From JBKPHS01 sp046729975 (GTDB taxonomy: Bacteria > Actinomycetota > Thermoleophilia > Solirubrobacterales > Thermoleophilaceae), in the NCBI GenBank assembly GCA_046729975.1, contig JBKPHS010000199.1:1-7331 (forward strand): 7,331 bases of DNA, given 5' to 3'. Numbering within the stretch: position 1 is the first letter of the stretch; every line of letters starts with the position of its first letter. The notes beneath the pieces are model-generated. The model saw only the letters and a list, made by a program, of their open reading frames with translations. It was not told the DNA's origin and did no database searches. A program made the translations under genes and the position numbers. Positions 1 through 7,331 of the stretch are shown here, piece after piece.

Positions 1-289
1 GCTCGGCGTCGGCCGCGTCGGTGAGCCCGTCGACGAGGGCGCCGAAAACGGCGTCGAACGACGCGACCTGGTCGCCAGCGGTAACGAAGCTGAGCCGAGC
101 CGCCCAATAGAGCCCGCTGCGATCGCGGACGTCGAGCAGCCGGGCGGCGGCGGTGAACGTTGCGGAGCGGTCCGGCGTGACGGGCAGTCCGGCCGCGCGC
201 AGCGAACGGCCGAGCGCGACGGCGGCAAAGGGCGCGTCTCGGGAGAGCGCGCGGGTGAATACGCGCGCGGGCTCGGCGGTCCGCGTCAT
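1..289 (-). CDS. coxE: CoxE, VWA-type CODH maturation protein (N-terminal part, cut by window edge)
   Basis: The first 96 codons of a gene that runs off the left edge. The ATG (289-287) overlaps the coxD stop as ATGA, so translational coupling is likely. The visible protein has the CoxE-family N-terminal pattern: a short leader, then FAAVALGRSLRAAGLPVTPD, a segment around LLDVRDRSGLYWAARLSFVT, and FDAVFGALVDGL near the cut. In the family this helical region precedes a von Willebrand factor A domain with a metal-ion (MIDAS) site, which lies outside the window. Known role, from Oligotropha carboxidovorans: CoxE works with the AAA+ ATPase CoxD to introduce copper into the Mo-S site of CODH. Identity rests on this N-terminal pattern plus its place directly after coxD. 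It cannot be judged whether the full gene is intact. Confidence 0.85.
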   Translation of the reverse strand, partial: MTRTAEPARVFTRALSRDAPFAAVALGRSLRAAGLPVTPDRSATFTAAARLLDVRDRSGLYWAARLSFVTAGDQVASFDAVFGALVDGLTDAADAE

Positions 290-1206
290 GCCCGCCCCCG
301 AACGAGCTTCTCGAGACCCTCAGCGCGGACCGCCGCCTGGTCCTCGCGGTACTTGAGCACAGCGCCGAGCGTGCGATCGGCGGCGTCAGCGTCGAGGCGC
401 TCCGCGCCCAGCACCTCGAGCGCGGCCACCCAGTCGATGCCCTCGGCGATACCGGGCGGCTTCTGGACGTCGGCGGCCCGCAACCGCCCGAGGGCCACGG
501 TCACGTCCTCTGCGAGCTCCGGAGAACTGCCGGGGACGCGACGGCGGACGATCTCGACCTCGCGCTCGGGCGACGGGTAGTCGATCCAGTGGTAGAGGCA
601 CCGGCGCTTGAGCGCGTCGTGCAGGTCGCGCGTGCGGTTAGACGTCAGGACGACCGCGGGCGGGTGCGTCGCGCGGATGGTGCCGAGCTCCGGCACGGTC
701 ACGGCGGCGTCGGCGAGCACCTCGAGCAGGAACGCCTCGAACTCGTGGTCAGAGCGATCGAGCTCGTCGACGAGCAGCACCGCGGGCAGCGGGCCGGGGT
801 GCTCGATCGCCTGAAGCACGGGCCGGCGGATCAGGTAGGCGTCGCCGAACAGGTCGTCCTCCGCGAGATCCTCGCCGCCCGCTTCGGCGAGCCTGATCCG
901 CAGCAACTGCCGCGGATAGTTCCACTCGTACAGCGCCTCAGAGCTGTCCATCCCCTCGTAGCACTGCAGGCGGATCAGCGGCGTGCCGAGTGCGTCGGCG
1001 AGCGCGCGCGCCGACTCCGTCTTGCCGACGCCCGCCTCCCCCTCCAGCAGGAGCGGCTGCGGCAGACGCAGCGAAAGGAACATCGCGGTGGCGAGACCCT
1101 GGTCGGCGAGGTAGTCGGCCGCGTCCAGGCGCGCGACGAGCCCCTCGACGTCCGGCAGCAGCTCGGTGAGTGCCGCGGACGCCCCCGGCCGTGCGGCCCG
1201 GCTCAC
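286..1206 (-). CDS. coxD: CoxD, MoxR-family AAA+ ATPase for CODH active-site maturation
   Basis: Encodes 306 aa from a GTG (1206-1204) that overlaps the upstream mocA stop as GTGA. An in-frame ATG at 1245 would add 13 Arg/Gly-rich residues inside mocA and is less likely. Visible motifs: Walker A GEAGVGKT (residues 56-63), Walker B LLVDELD (144-150), sensor-1 TSN (188-190), and LKRRC (199-203) with the candidate arginine finger. This is the MoxR-type AAA+ layout, and the length is close to that of known CoxD proteins (about 295 aa). Known role: CoxD is a membrane-associated chaperone-like ATPase needed for the sulfuration and copper-insertion steps that build [CuSMoO2] in CoxL. It acts after the apo-enzyme has folded, with CoxE as partner. 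Here coxE follows with a 4-nt ATGA overlap, matching the usual MoxR-VWA pairing. No strong Shine-Dalgarno is visible, so coupling to mocA translation is probable. Confidence 0.92.
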   Translation of the reverse strand: MSRAARPGASAALTELLPDVEGLVARLDAADYLADQGLATAMFLSLRLPQPLLLEGEAGVGKTESARALADALGTPLIRLQCYEGMDSSEALYEWNYPRQLLRIRLAEAGGEDLAEDDLFGDAYLIRRPVLQAIEHPGPLPAVLLVDELDRSDHEFEAFLLEVLADAAVTVPELGTIRATHPPAVVLTSNRTRDLHDALKRRCLYHWIDYPSPEREVEIVRRRVPGSSPELAEDVTVALGRLRAADVQKPPGIAEGIDWVAALEVLGAERLDADAADRTLGAVLKYREDQAAVRAEGLEKLVRGRA

Positions 1207-1799
1207 GGCGCCGAGGCGGCGACGACCGCCTCGTAGTCCTCCCACGTGTCGACGTCGCGCGGCACCGGCCCGGCGACCGGCACCTGCGCAACGTCCGCCG
1301 CGCGCCGATCGAGCAGCTTCCAGACGGCCTTGTCGCCGTTCAGGTTCTCGAGCTCCCCAAACGTCTCACGCGAGAACGCGAAGGGGTGGCCCCGTGCATC
1401 GGTATAAGCGCACACCGCAATCGGCGCGTCGCCACGGCCGGCGAGCAGAGTACGCACCGTGCCCGCGTGCACGCCCGGCTGGTCGCCGAGCAGCAGCACC
1501 AGCACGTCGCAGCGCGGATCGACCGCGCCCATCGCCGCGGCGATCGACGACGAGCAGCCGCTCCCGAACTCCTCGTTCAGGACGACGTCAGCGCCGGATA
1601 GATCGACGGATGCACGCACCTCGTCCGCCGAGCCGCCGAGCGCGACCACGAGCTGGTCGAACGGACAGCCGCGTGCCGTGTCGAGCACCGAGTCGAGCAG
1701 GGTCGCCCCGCGGTAGGGCAGGAGCTGCTTGGGCCTTCCGAGACGCGACGACGACCCCGCGGCGAGTACGAGTCCCGAGAGGAAGCCGTCAGTGCGCAT
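1203..1799 (-). CDS. mocA: MocA-like molybdenum cofactor cytidylyltransferase
   Basis: Encodes 198 aa from ATG 1799-1797. An in-frame ATG at 1841 would add 14 residues inside the upstream gene, and neither start has a clear ribosome binding site. The N-terminus holds the nucleotidyltransferase signature GLVLAAGSSSRLGRPKQLLP. LAAG rather than the LAGG of MobA points to the CTP-using MocA branch. Further family marks are the acidic metal-binding LLLGDQPGV near residue 108, and GHPFAF followed by LNGDKAVWKLL in the C-terminal half. MocA transfers CMP from CTP to molybdopterin-Mo, giving molybdopterin cytosine dinucleotide (MCD). MCD is the cofactor form found in CODH and other xanthine oxidase-family enzymes, which explains its place in this operon. 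The product would act in the cytosol before cofactor insertion into CoxL. The start overlaps the XdhC-YHS gene by 11 nt, and the end overlaps coxD by 4 nt. Nucleotide specificity is inferred from motif and context; a related NTP transferase role is possible. Confidence 0.82.
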   Translation of the reverse strand: MRTDGFLSGLVLAAGSSSRLGRPKQLLPYRGATLLDSVLDTARGCPFDQLVVALGGSADEVRASVDLSGADVVLNEEFGSGCSSSIAAAMGAVDPRCDVLVLLLGDQPGVHAGTVRTLLAGRGDAPIAVCAYTDARGHPFAFSRETFGELENLNGDKAVWKLLDRRAADVAQVPVAGPVPRDVDTWEDYEAVVAASAP

Positions 1800-2645
1800 G
1801 GGCGAGCCAGGAGTCCCGGCAGCCCTCGGAGCAGAAGGCATGGCCGGCCGCCACGGGCGTGCCGGGACCCACGACCACTGTCATGCCGCAGACCGGGTCG
1901 ACGGCCTCGCGCGGCGCCGGTGCATCCGCTCCAGCCGACGGCACCGTCGAAGCCGAGCGGCGCGCCGCGACGAGCTCGGCGAGGATGCTGAGCGCCACCT
2001 CCTCGTGAGTCTTCGCGGAGATGTCGATCCCGGCCGGCGTGCGCACGCGGCCGAGTTGCTCCTCGGGCACCCCGGCGATGCGCAGCTCCTCGAGCACAGC
2101 GGGACCTCGCACGCGGCTGGCGACCAGGCCGACGTACTCGCAGCCGGCCTCGAGGCCGCGGCGCACGGCGTCCTCGTCACCATGCCCGAGCGATGCCACG
2201 ACGGCGGCGAAGTCGCCCGGCTCGGCCAGAGCATCCAGGCGGGCACGAAAGCCGAGTGGCTCGCACAACGCGACGAGCGCCCGCGCGACCGGCGACTCGC
2301 CGGCCACCGCCACGCGCGGCGGTGGAAGGTGCGGCTCGAGGAAGATCTCGAGCGCACCGCCGCTCAGGCACGGGTTCGAAACGACGACGGCGCCCTCTTC
2401 CTCGCTCGGCCCTTCCTCCTCGCCGGGCACGATCTTCAGCAGCGAGCACTCGCCCGTCTCGAGTGCCCGCAGCGCCTGAAGGCGGACGGTCGTGTCGGCG
2501 CACGAGCCCCCGACGAACCCCTCGATCGTCCCGTCGCCGAGCACGATCGCCCGGTCGCCCGTACGCGCGCTCGTAGGCGAGGAGCAGCGCACGACCGTCG
2601 CCTCGACGAACCCGACGCCCGCCTCGGACAGCTCTGCCGCGCGAC

Positions 2646-2649
<4 letters not shown>
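1789..2649 (-). CDS. XdhC/CoxF/CoxI-type molybdenum-enzyme maturation protein with C-terminal YHS domain
   Basis: Encodes 286 aa from GTG 2649-2647. The GTG overlaps the coxL stop as GTGA and has a GGAG 8 nt upstream; an ATG at 2688 would add 13 non-family residues. Residues about 2-60 match the XdhC N-terminal domain (RAAELSEAGVGFVEATVV, later GFVGGSCAD with Cys50). Around residues 109-235 is the Rossmann-like XdhC C-terminal domain, starting PPRVAVAGESPVARALVALC and ending near THEEVALSILAELVAARR. After a roughly 15-residue Ala/Ser/Pro linker, residues 251-286 form a YHS-type metal-binding domain: DPVCGM, then HAFCSEGC, with Cys254, Cys273 and Cys277. Known role: XdhC proteins bind molybdenum cofactor, promote its sulfuration and deliver it to the apo-enzyme; CoxF and CoxI are the CODH members. 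The YHS tail suggests an added heavy-metal (perhaps copper) function, which is inference. Whether it corresponds to coxF or coxI cannot be decided, so no symbol is given. Confidence 0.88.
1792..1899 (-). other. YHS (TRASH-like) metal-binding domain at the end of the XdhC-type protein
   Basis: Codons 251-286 read DPVCGM, then about 15 residues, then AFCSEGC and a short tail SWLAHAH. The cysteine spacing is C-x18-C-x3-C. DPVCGM followed by FCS-x-x-C is the hallmark of YHS domains, which occur in copper-transporting P-type ATPases and other heavy-metal proteins. The tail also holds His270, His284 and His286 as possible extra ligands. The reading frame is continuous with the XdhC part, with no stop or frameshift between them. 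Confidence 0.8.
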
Positions 2650-5008
<2,359 letters not shown>

Positions 5009-5009
<1 letters not shown>

Positions 5010-5482
5010 CAGGCAGTCACCTCCTCGCGATGCTCGGCCGCCCAGCGGATCGACTTGACGATGTTCGCGTAGCCCGTGCAGCGGCAGATCTGGCCGGAGA
5101 TCGCCTCCTTGATCTCGTCCGGCGTCGGGTCGGGGTTGCGGTCGAGGAGCGCGCGGGCGGTCATCATCATCCCCGGCGTGCAGAACCCGCACTGCAGGCC
5201 GTGCTCCTCCATGAAGCCCTGCTGCACTGGGTCGAGCTGGCCGTCGCGCTCGAGGCCCTCGACGGTGCGGACCTCCTGGCCGTCGGCCATCGCCGCGAGC
5301 ATCGTGCACGACTTCACGGGCTCGCCGTCCACGAGTACGACGCACGCGCCGCAGTTGGTGGTGTCGCAGCCCCAGTGGGTGCCGGTTTGTCCGAGGTTGT
5401 CGCGCAGGAAGTGCACGAGCAGCGTGCGGGGCTCGGCCTCCGCCGAGACCGGTGCGCCGTTGAGCGTGATGTTGATCTGCAC
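5009..5482 (-). CDS. coxS: CoxS, CO dehydrogenase small subunit (two [2Fe-2S] clusters)
   Basis: Encodes 157 aa from a GTG start (5482-5480) with AAGGAGG 4 nt upstream. The length and start agree with the family (MQINITLNG...). The N-terminal plant-ferredoxin-type domain has GCDTTNCGAC with Cys39, Cys44 and Cys47 plus Cys59 in SCTML. The C-terminal helical [2Fe-2S]-binding domain has QCGFCTPGM (Cys98, Cys101) and ICRCTGY (Cys133, Cys135). All eight cluster ligands are present. It relays electrons from the Mo-Cu site in CoxL to FAD in CoxM. It lies 10 nt after coxM and overlaps coxL by one base. Its last codons also carry the coxL ribosome binding site, so expression of the two is probably coupled. 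No twin-arginine or other signal peptide is seen, so the product is cytosolic. Confidence 0.97.
5020..5025 (-). promoter_or_regulatory. Ribosome binding site of coxL
   Basis: AGGAGG on the minus strand (in the context GAGGAGGTGA), 10 nt before ATG 5009. It decides the coxL start and lies inside the last codons (Glu-Glu-Val) of coxS. Confidence 0.75.
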
Positions 5483-5486
5483 CTTT

Positions 5487-5493
5487 CCTCCTT
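5487..5493 (-). promoter_or_regulatory. Ribosome binding site of coxS
   Basis: AAGGAGG on the minus strand, 4 nt before the GTG at 5482. It supports the non-ATG start and its first base is the last base of the coxM stop codon. Confidence 0.7.
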
Positions 5494-6365
5494 CAGCTTG
5501 CTAGCGCCCGCTCGGCGGCGCGGCGCACGGCACGGTGGGTCAGCTCGCGCGCGAGGTGGCGCTTGTAGTCGGCCGGGCCGCGCTGGTCGGTGACCGGGTC
5601 GCAGTCCTCGGCCGCCAGCCGGGCGGCCTCGGCGAACGTCTCCTCGGACGGCGGACGGCCGACGACCGCCTCCTCAGCACGGGTCGAGCGCACGCCGTGC
5701 GGGTTCACCGCTGCCAGAGCGATCCCCGCCGCGGCGACGTTCGCGCCGTCGAGCCAGAGGGCGGCTCCCGACGCGGCGATCGCCCAGTCGCCGGTGCGGC
5801 GCTTGACCTTCTCGTACGCGCTCCCGTGATGCTCGCGCACCGGCACCCGAACCTCGACCAGCATCTCGGCGTCGCCCACCGCCGTCTCGTACGGGCCCTG
5901 GTGGAACTCGACCATGTCGATGTCGCGCTCGCCGTCTCGACCTCGGATGACCGCGCGTGCATCGAGCGCCGCGAACACGGCCGACAGGTCCTCGGACGGG
6001 TCGGCCTGGCATAGCGCGCCGCCAACCGTGCCGCGGTTGCGTACCGGCGGGTCGGCTATCAGCCGCTCCGCCTCACGGATCATCGGGAAGCGCTCGGCGA
6101 GCAGGTCCGACTCGAGGACGTCGCGGTGGCGCGTCAGCGCACCGATGCGGATCTCATCGCCGTCCTCCCGGATATAGCCGAGCTCCGATTCGAGCGGGTT
6201 GATGTCCACCAGGTGCTCAGGCGTCGCGAGGCGCAGCTTCATCATCGGCAAGAGCGAGTGGCCGCCGGCGACGAGCCGGGCCTCGGGCCCGAGCCGCTCG
6301 AGCAACCCGATGGCCTCGTCGACCGTCGAGGCGCGTGCGTAGTCGAAGGGCGCGGGTACCTGCAT
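5493..6365 (-). CDS. coxM: CoxM, CO dehydrogenase medium (FAD-binding) subunit
   Basis: Encodes 290 aa from ATG 6365-6363, with a strong GGAGGAGG 6 nt upstream. Length equals that of known CoxM proteins (about 288 aa). The PCMH-type FAD domain (about residues 1-170) carries the two FAD motifs of the family: AGGHS (33-37, followed by LLPMMKLRLA) and TVGG (113-116, in VRNRGTVGGALCQADPSED). The CO_deh_flav_C domain begins near SAYEKVKRRTGDWAIAASG and ends around residue 285. The subunit takes electrons from the CoxS clusters and passes them to quinone or the respiratory chain. As the first gene after the divergent promoter region, it heads an M-S-L order, the arrangement of form I CODH; form II clusters usually run S-L-M. 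The stop (5495-5493) is 10 nt before coxS. Confidence 0.96.
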   Translation of the reverse strand: MQVPAPFDYARASTVDEAIGLLERLGPEARLVAGGHSLLPMMKLRLATPEHLVDINPLESELGYIREDGDEIRIGALTRHRDVLESDLLAERFPMIREAERLIADPPVRNRGTVGGALCQADPSEDLSAVFAALDARAVIRGRDGERDIDMVEFHQGPYETAVGDAEMLVEVRVPVREHHGSAYEKVKRRTGDWAIAASGAALWLDGANVAAAGIALAAVNPHGVRSTRAEEAVVGRPPSEETFAEAARLAAEDCDPVTDQRGPADYKRHLARELTHRAVRRAAERALAS

Positions 6366-6371
6366 CTTCTC

Positions 6372-6379
6372 CCTCCTCC
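6372..6379 (-). promoter_or_regulatory. Ribosome binding site of coxM
   Basis: GGAGGAGG on the minus strand, 6 nt before ATG 6365. It is a near-ideal Shine-Dalgarno for the first gene of the operon. Confidence 0.75.
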
Positions 6380-6394
6380 GGGGCTTGCAGCGCG

Positions 6395-6423
6395 ACGGTA
6401 CTCCTCAGCCGTGGTGCGTTCAA
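6395..6423 (-). promoter_or_regulatory. Candidate promoter of the cox operon
   Basis: On the minus strand TTGAAC (6423-6418) and TACCGT (6400-6395) are 17 nt apart. The -35 is close to TTGACA; the -10 is poor (three of six consensus bases), as expected for an activator-dependent promoter. Transcription would begin near 6388, leaving a leader of about 23 nt containing the coxM ribosome binding site. The -35 lies inside the imperfect inverted repeat at 6413-6430. This is a by-eye prediction only. Confidence 0.35.
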
Positions 6424-6430
6424 ACGCGCC
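6413..6430. repeat. Imperfect inverted repeat, candidate regulator site
   Basis: Arms GGTGCGTT and AACGCGCC around a CA spacer, with one mismatched pair (6415/6428); the inner 5-bp arms GCGTT/AACGC are perfect. It overlaps the candidate -35 of coxM. Its centre is 17 bp from that of the neighbouring dyad, and both contain GCGTTC in the same orientation. Confidence 0.5.
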
Positions 6431-6446
6431 ATAAGCGTTCGCTTAT
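6431..6446. repeat. Perfect inverted repeat, candidate LysR operator
   Basis: ATAAGCG TT CGCTTAT: two perfect 7-bp arms with a 2-bp spacer, in an AT-richer patch of a very GC-rich region. LysR-type regulators bind interrupted dyads between divergent genes; the outer T and A here are spaced T-N12-A, one base longer than the classic T-N11-A. It overlaps the candidate -10 of the lysR gene by three bases, which would fit autorepression. Confidence 0.6.
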
Positions 6447-6449
6447 AGT
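6444..6449 (+). promoter_or_regulatory. Candidate -10 element of the lysR gene
   Basis: TATAGT matches five of six bases of TATAAT and ends 10 nt before the GTG start. Transcription would begin at about 6456-6460, giving a leaderless or nearly leaderless mRNA. No good -35 is seen at the usual distance. Confidence 0.45.
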
Positions 6450-6459
6450 CCGTCTCGAG

Positions 6460-7331
6460 GTGACTTTCGCGCAGCTTCGCTCGTTCGCGACGGTGGCTCG
6501 CACCGGCTCTGTGAGTGCGGCCGCCGGTGCGCTCGGCGTGAGCGAGCCGGCAGTGTCGTCCGCTGTCGCCTCCCTGCGCCGGGACCTCGGCGACGTGCTC
6601 TTCGTTCGCGCCGGGAACGGCATCCGGCTGACGCCGGGCGGCGAGCGCCTGGCGGCCGCCGCGGCGGAGATCGTGGGGCTGGAGGACCGGCTCAGGCGCG
6701 AGGTGGGCGAGGCGCGCGGCGAGCGCGGCCTCCTGCGGCTCGTCGTGTCGCCGACGGTGGCGGAGTACGTGTCGGCGCCGCTACTCGACGCGTTCACGCG
6801 GCGGCTGCCGACGCTCGAGGTCACCCAAGAGGTCGCCTCGCCCGACGACTTTTCCGCACTGCTGGCCGACCGGCGCGCCGACGTCGCGCTCGGACCGGCC
6901 CCGCCACCTGCGACGGGTGTCGAGTTCGCACCGTTCCTGCGCTACAAGCTCATCGTCGTCGCCCCTTCAGGCCACCGGCTGGCGGGTGTGCGCGAGGTGC
7001 GGTTGGACGCCCTCCGCGAAGAGCGCTGGCTCGTCGGCCCGGCGGACGCCGAGCCACACTCGGCGCTCGCCGAGTTCTTCCACTCGAGCGGGCTGCCGGC
7101 GCCGGAGCCGGGGGCGTTCGCCACCGAGGCGGCCGCCCAGGCCGCGGCTGCCGCGGGTCAGGGCGTGATGCTGGCGATCGCCCACACGGTCATCGACGCA
7201 CTGCGGCGGGGCACGCTCGTGCGCCTCGACGTGCGGGGCACGCCGCGCGACGGGATGTGGCACGCGGCCACCCTGCGCGACCGCCTGTCCCCGGTGGCCG
7301 ACGCGCTGCGCCGCTTCGTGACGACGCCGGA
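6460..7331 (+). CDS. LysR-type transcriptional regulator, CutR-like (3' end cut by window edge)
   Basis: The frame is open from GTG 6460 to the window end: 290 codons, nearly the full family length of about 300, with no stop seen. The start is chosen because the family N-terminus begins at once (TFAQLRSFATVARTGSVSAAA). The winged helix-turn-helix spans about residues 1-62: helix pair 18-37 with recognition helix near SEPAVSSAVASL, then LFVRAGNGIRLTPGGERL, as in LysR proteins. The linker helix and periplasmic-binding-like effector domain follow, from about LLRLVVSPTVAEYVSAPLLDAF. It is divergent from the cox operon. In Mycobacterium sp. JC1, CutR, a LysR-type protein encoded next to cutBCA (the coxMSL equivalents), is required for CODH expression. 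By position and family this protein is the likely regulator here, but its ligand cannot be read from the sequence. Confidence 0.88.
   Translation, partial: MTFAQLRSFATVARTGSVSAAAGALGVSEPAVSSAVASLRRDLGDVLFVRAGNGIRLTPGGERLAAAAAEIVGLEDRLRREVGEARGERGLLRLVVSPTVAEYVSAPLLDAFTRRLPTLEVTQEVASPDDFSALLADRRADVALGPAPPPATGVEFAPFLRYKLIVVAPSGHRLAGVREVRLDALREERWLVGPADAEPHSALAEFFHSSGLPAPEPGAFATEAAAQAAAAAGQGVMLAIAHTVIDALRRGTLVRLDVRGTPRDGMWHAATLRDRLSPVADALRRFVTTP

Noticed and set aside
589..1236. Open frame of 215 codons on the plus strand
   Set aside because: It is antisense to coxD, whose Walker A, Walker B and sensor motifs show which strand is real.
1166..2008. Open frame of 280 codons on the plus strand
   Set aside because: It is antisense to mocA and the XdhC-YHS gene and has low-complexity Arg/Ala/Pro content typical of a shadow frame.
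5010..5345. Upstream extension of the coxL frame (112 extra residues)
   Set aside because: This stretch is coxS read in another frame, giving Arg/Gly-rich nonsense. The family N-terminus begins just after ATG 5009, which has a good ribosome binding site.
6416..6427. GCGTTCAAACGC as a transcription terminator hairpin
   Set aside because: The loop is only 2 nt, no T-run follows, and it lies in a divergent promoter region rather than after a gene.
6420..6824. Open frame of 134 codons on the minus strand
   Set aside because: It is antisense to the helix-turn-helix region of the LysR gene; the Ser/Arg-rich product shows no known pattern, and it would run through the promoter region.

Overview
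The window is almost entirely one compact gene cluster for an aerobic molybdenum-copper carbon monoxide dehydrogenase (form I CODH). The DNA is very GC-rich (roughly 70% by eye), with GC-ending codons and GTG starts, and long spurious open frames lie opposite the real genes. There is a CutR-like divergent LysR gene, and one start looks nearly leaderless. Together these suggest a high-GC actinobacterium. A Thermoleophilia-type soil lineage is a guess from style, and a Chloroflexota host cannot be excluded. Nothing mobile, no RNA gene and no CRISPR array is visible.

Layout. Seven genes run right to left on the minus strand with almost no gaps: coxM (6365-5493, FAD subunit), coxS (5482-5009, 2x[2Fe-2S] subunit), coxL (5009-2646, Mo-Cu catalytic subunit), an XdhC/CoxF/CoxI-type maturation protein with a C-terminal YHS metal-binding domain (2649-1789), a MocA-like molybdopterin cytidylyltransferase (1799-1203), coxD (1206-286, MoxR-type AAA+ ATPase), and the first 96 codons of coxE (289-1, cut by the window edge). 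A 94-bp intergenic region (6366-6459) separates coxM from a divergent LysR-type regulator on the plus strand (6460 to the window end, nearly complete).

How the genes work together. CoxM, CoxS and CoxL form the (LSM)2 enzyme that oxidises CO with water to CO2. Electrons pass from the Mo-Cu site through the two [2Fe-2S] clusters to FAD and then to the respiratory chain. CoxL carries the form I signature AYRCSFR with the copper-binding cysteine, and the M-S-L gene order is also that of form I. The downstream genes supply the cofactor: MocA would make the cytosine-dinucleotide form of the molybdenum cofactor that CODH uses, the XdhC-like protein would handle or sulfurate it, and CoxD with CoxE would assemble the [CuSMoO2] site. 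The LysR protein is the likely CO- or growth-state-responsive regulator. Two adjacent inverted repeats in the divergent region are its candidate binding sites.

Most interesting points: the XdhC-YHS fusion, which might couple molybdenum-cofactor delivery to copper handling; the presence of a dedicated mocA in the operon; and the paired dyads overlapping both candidate divergent promoters.
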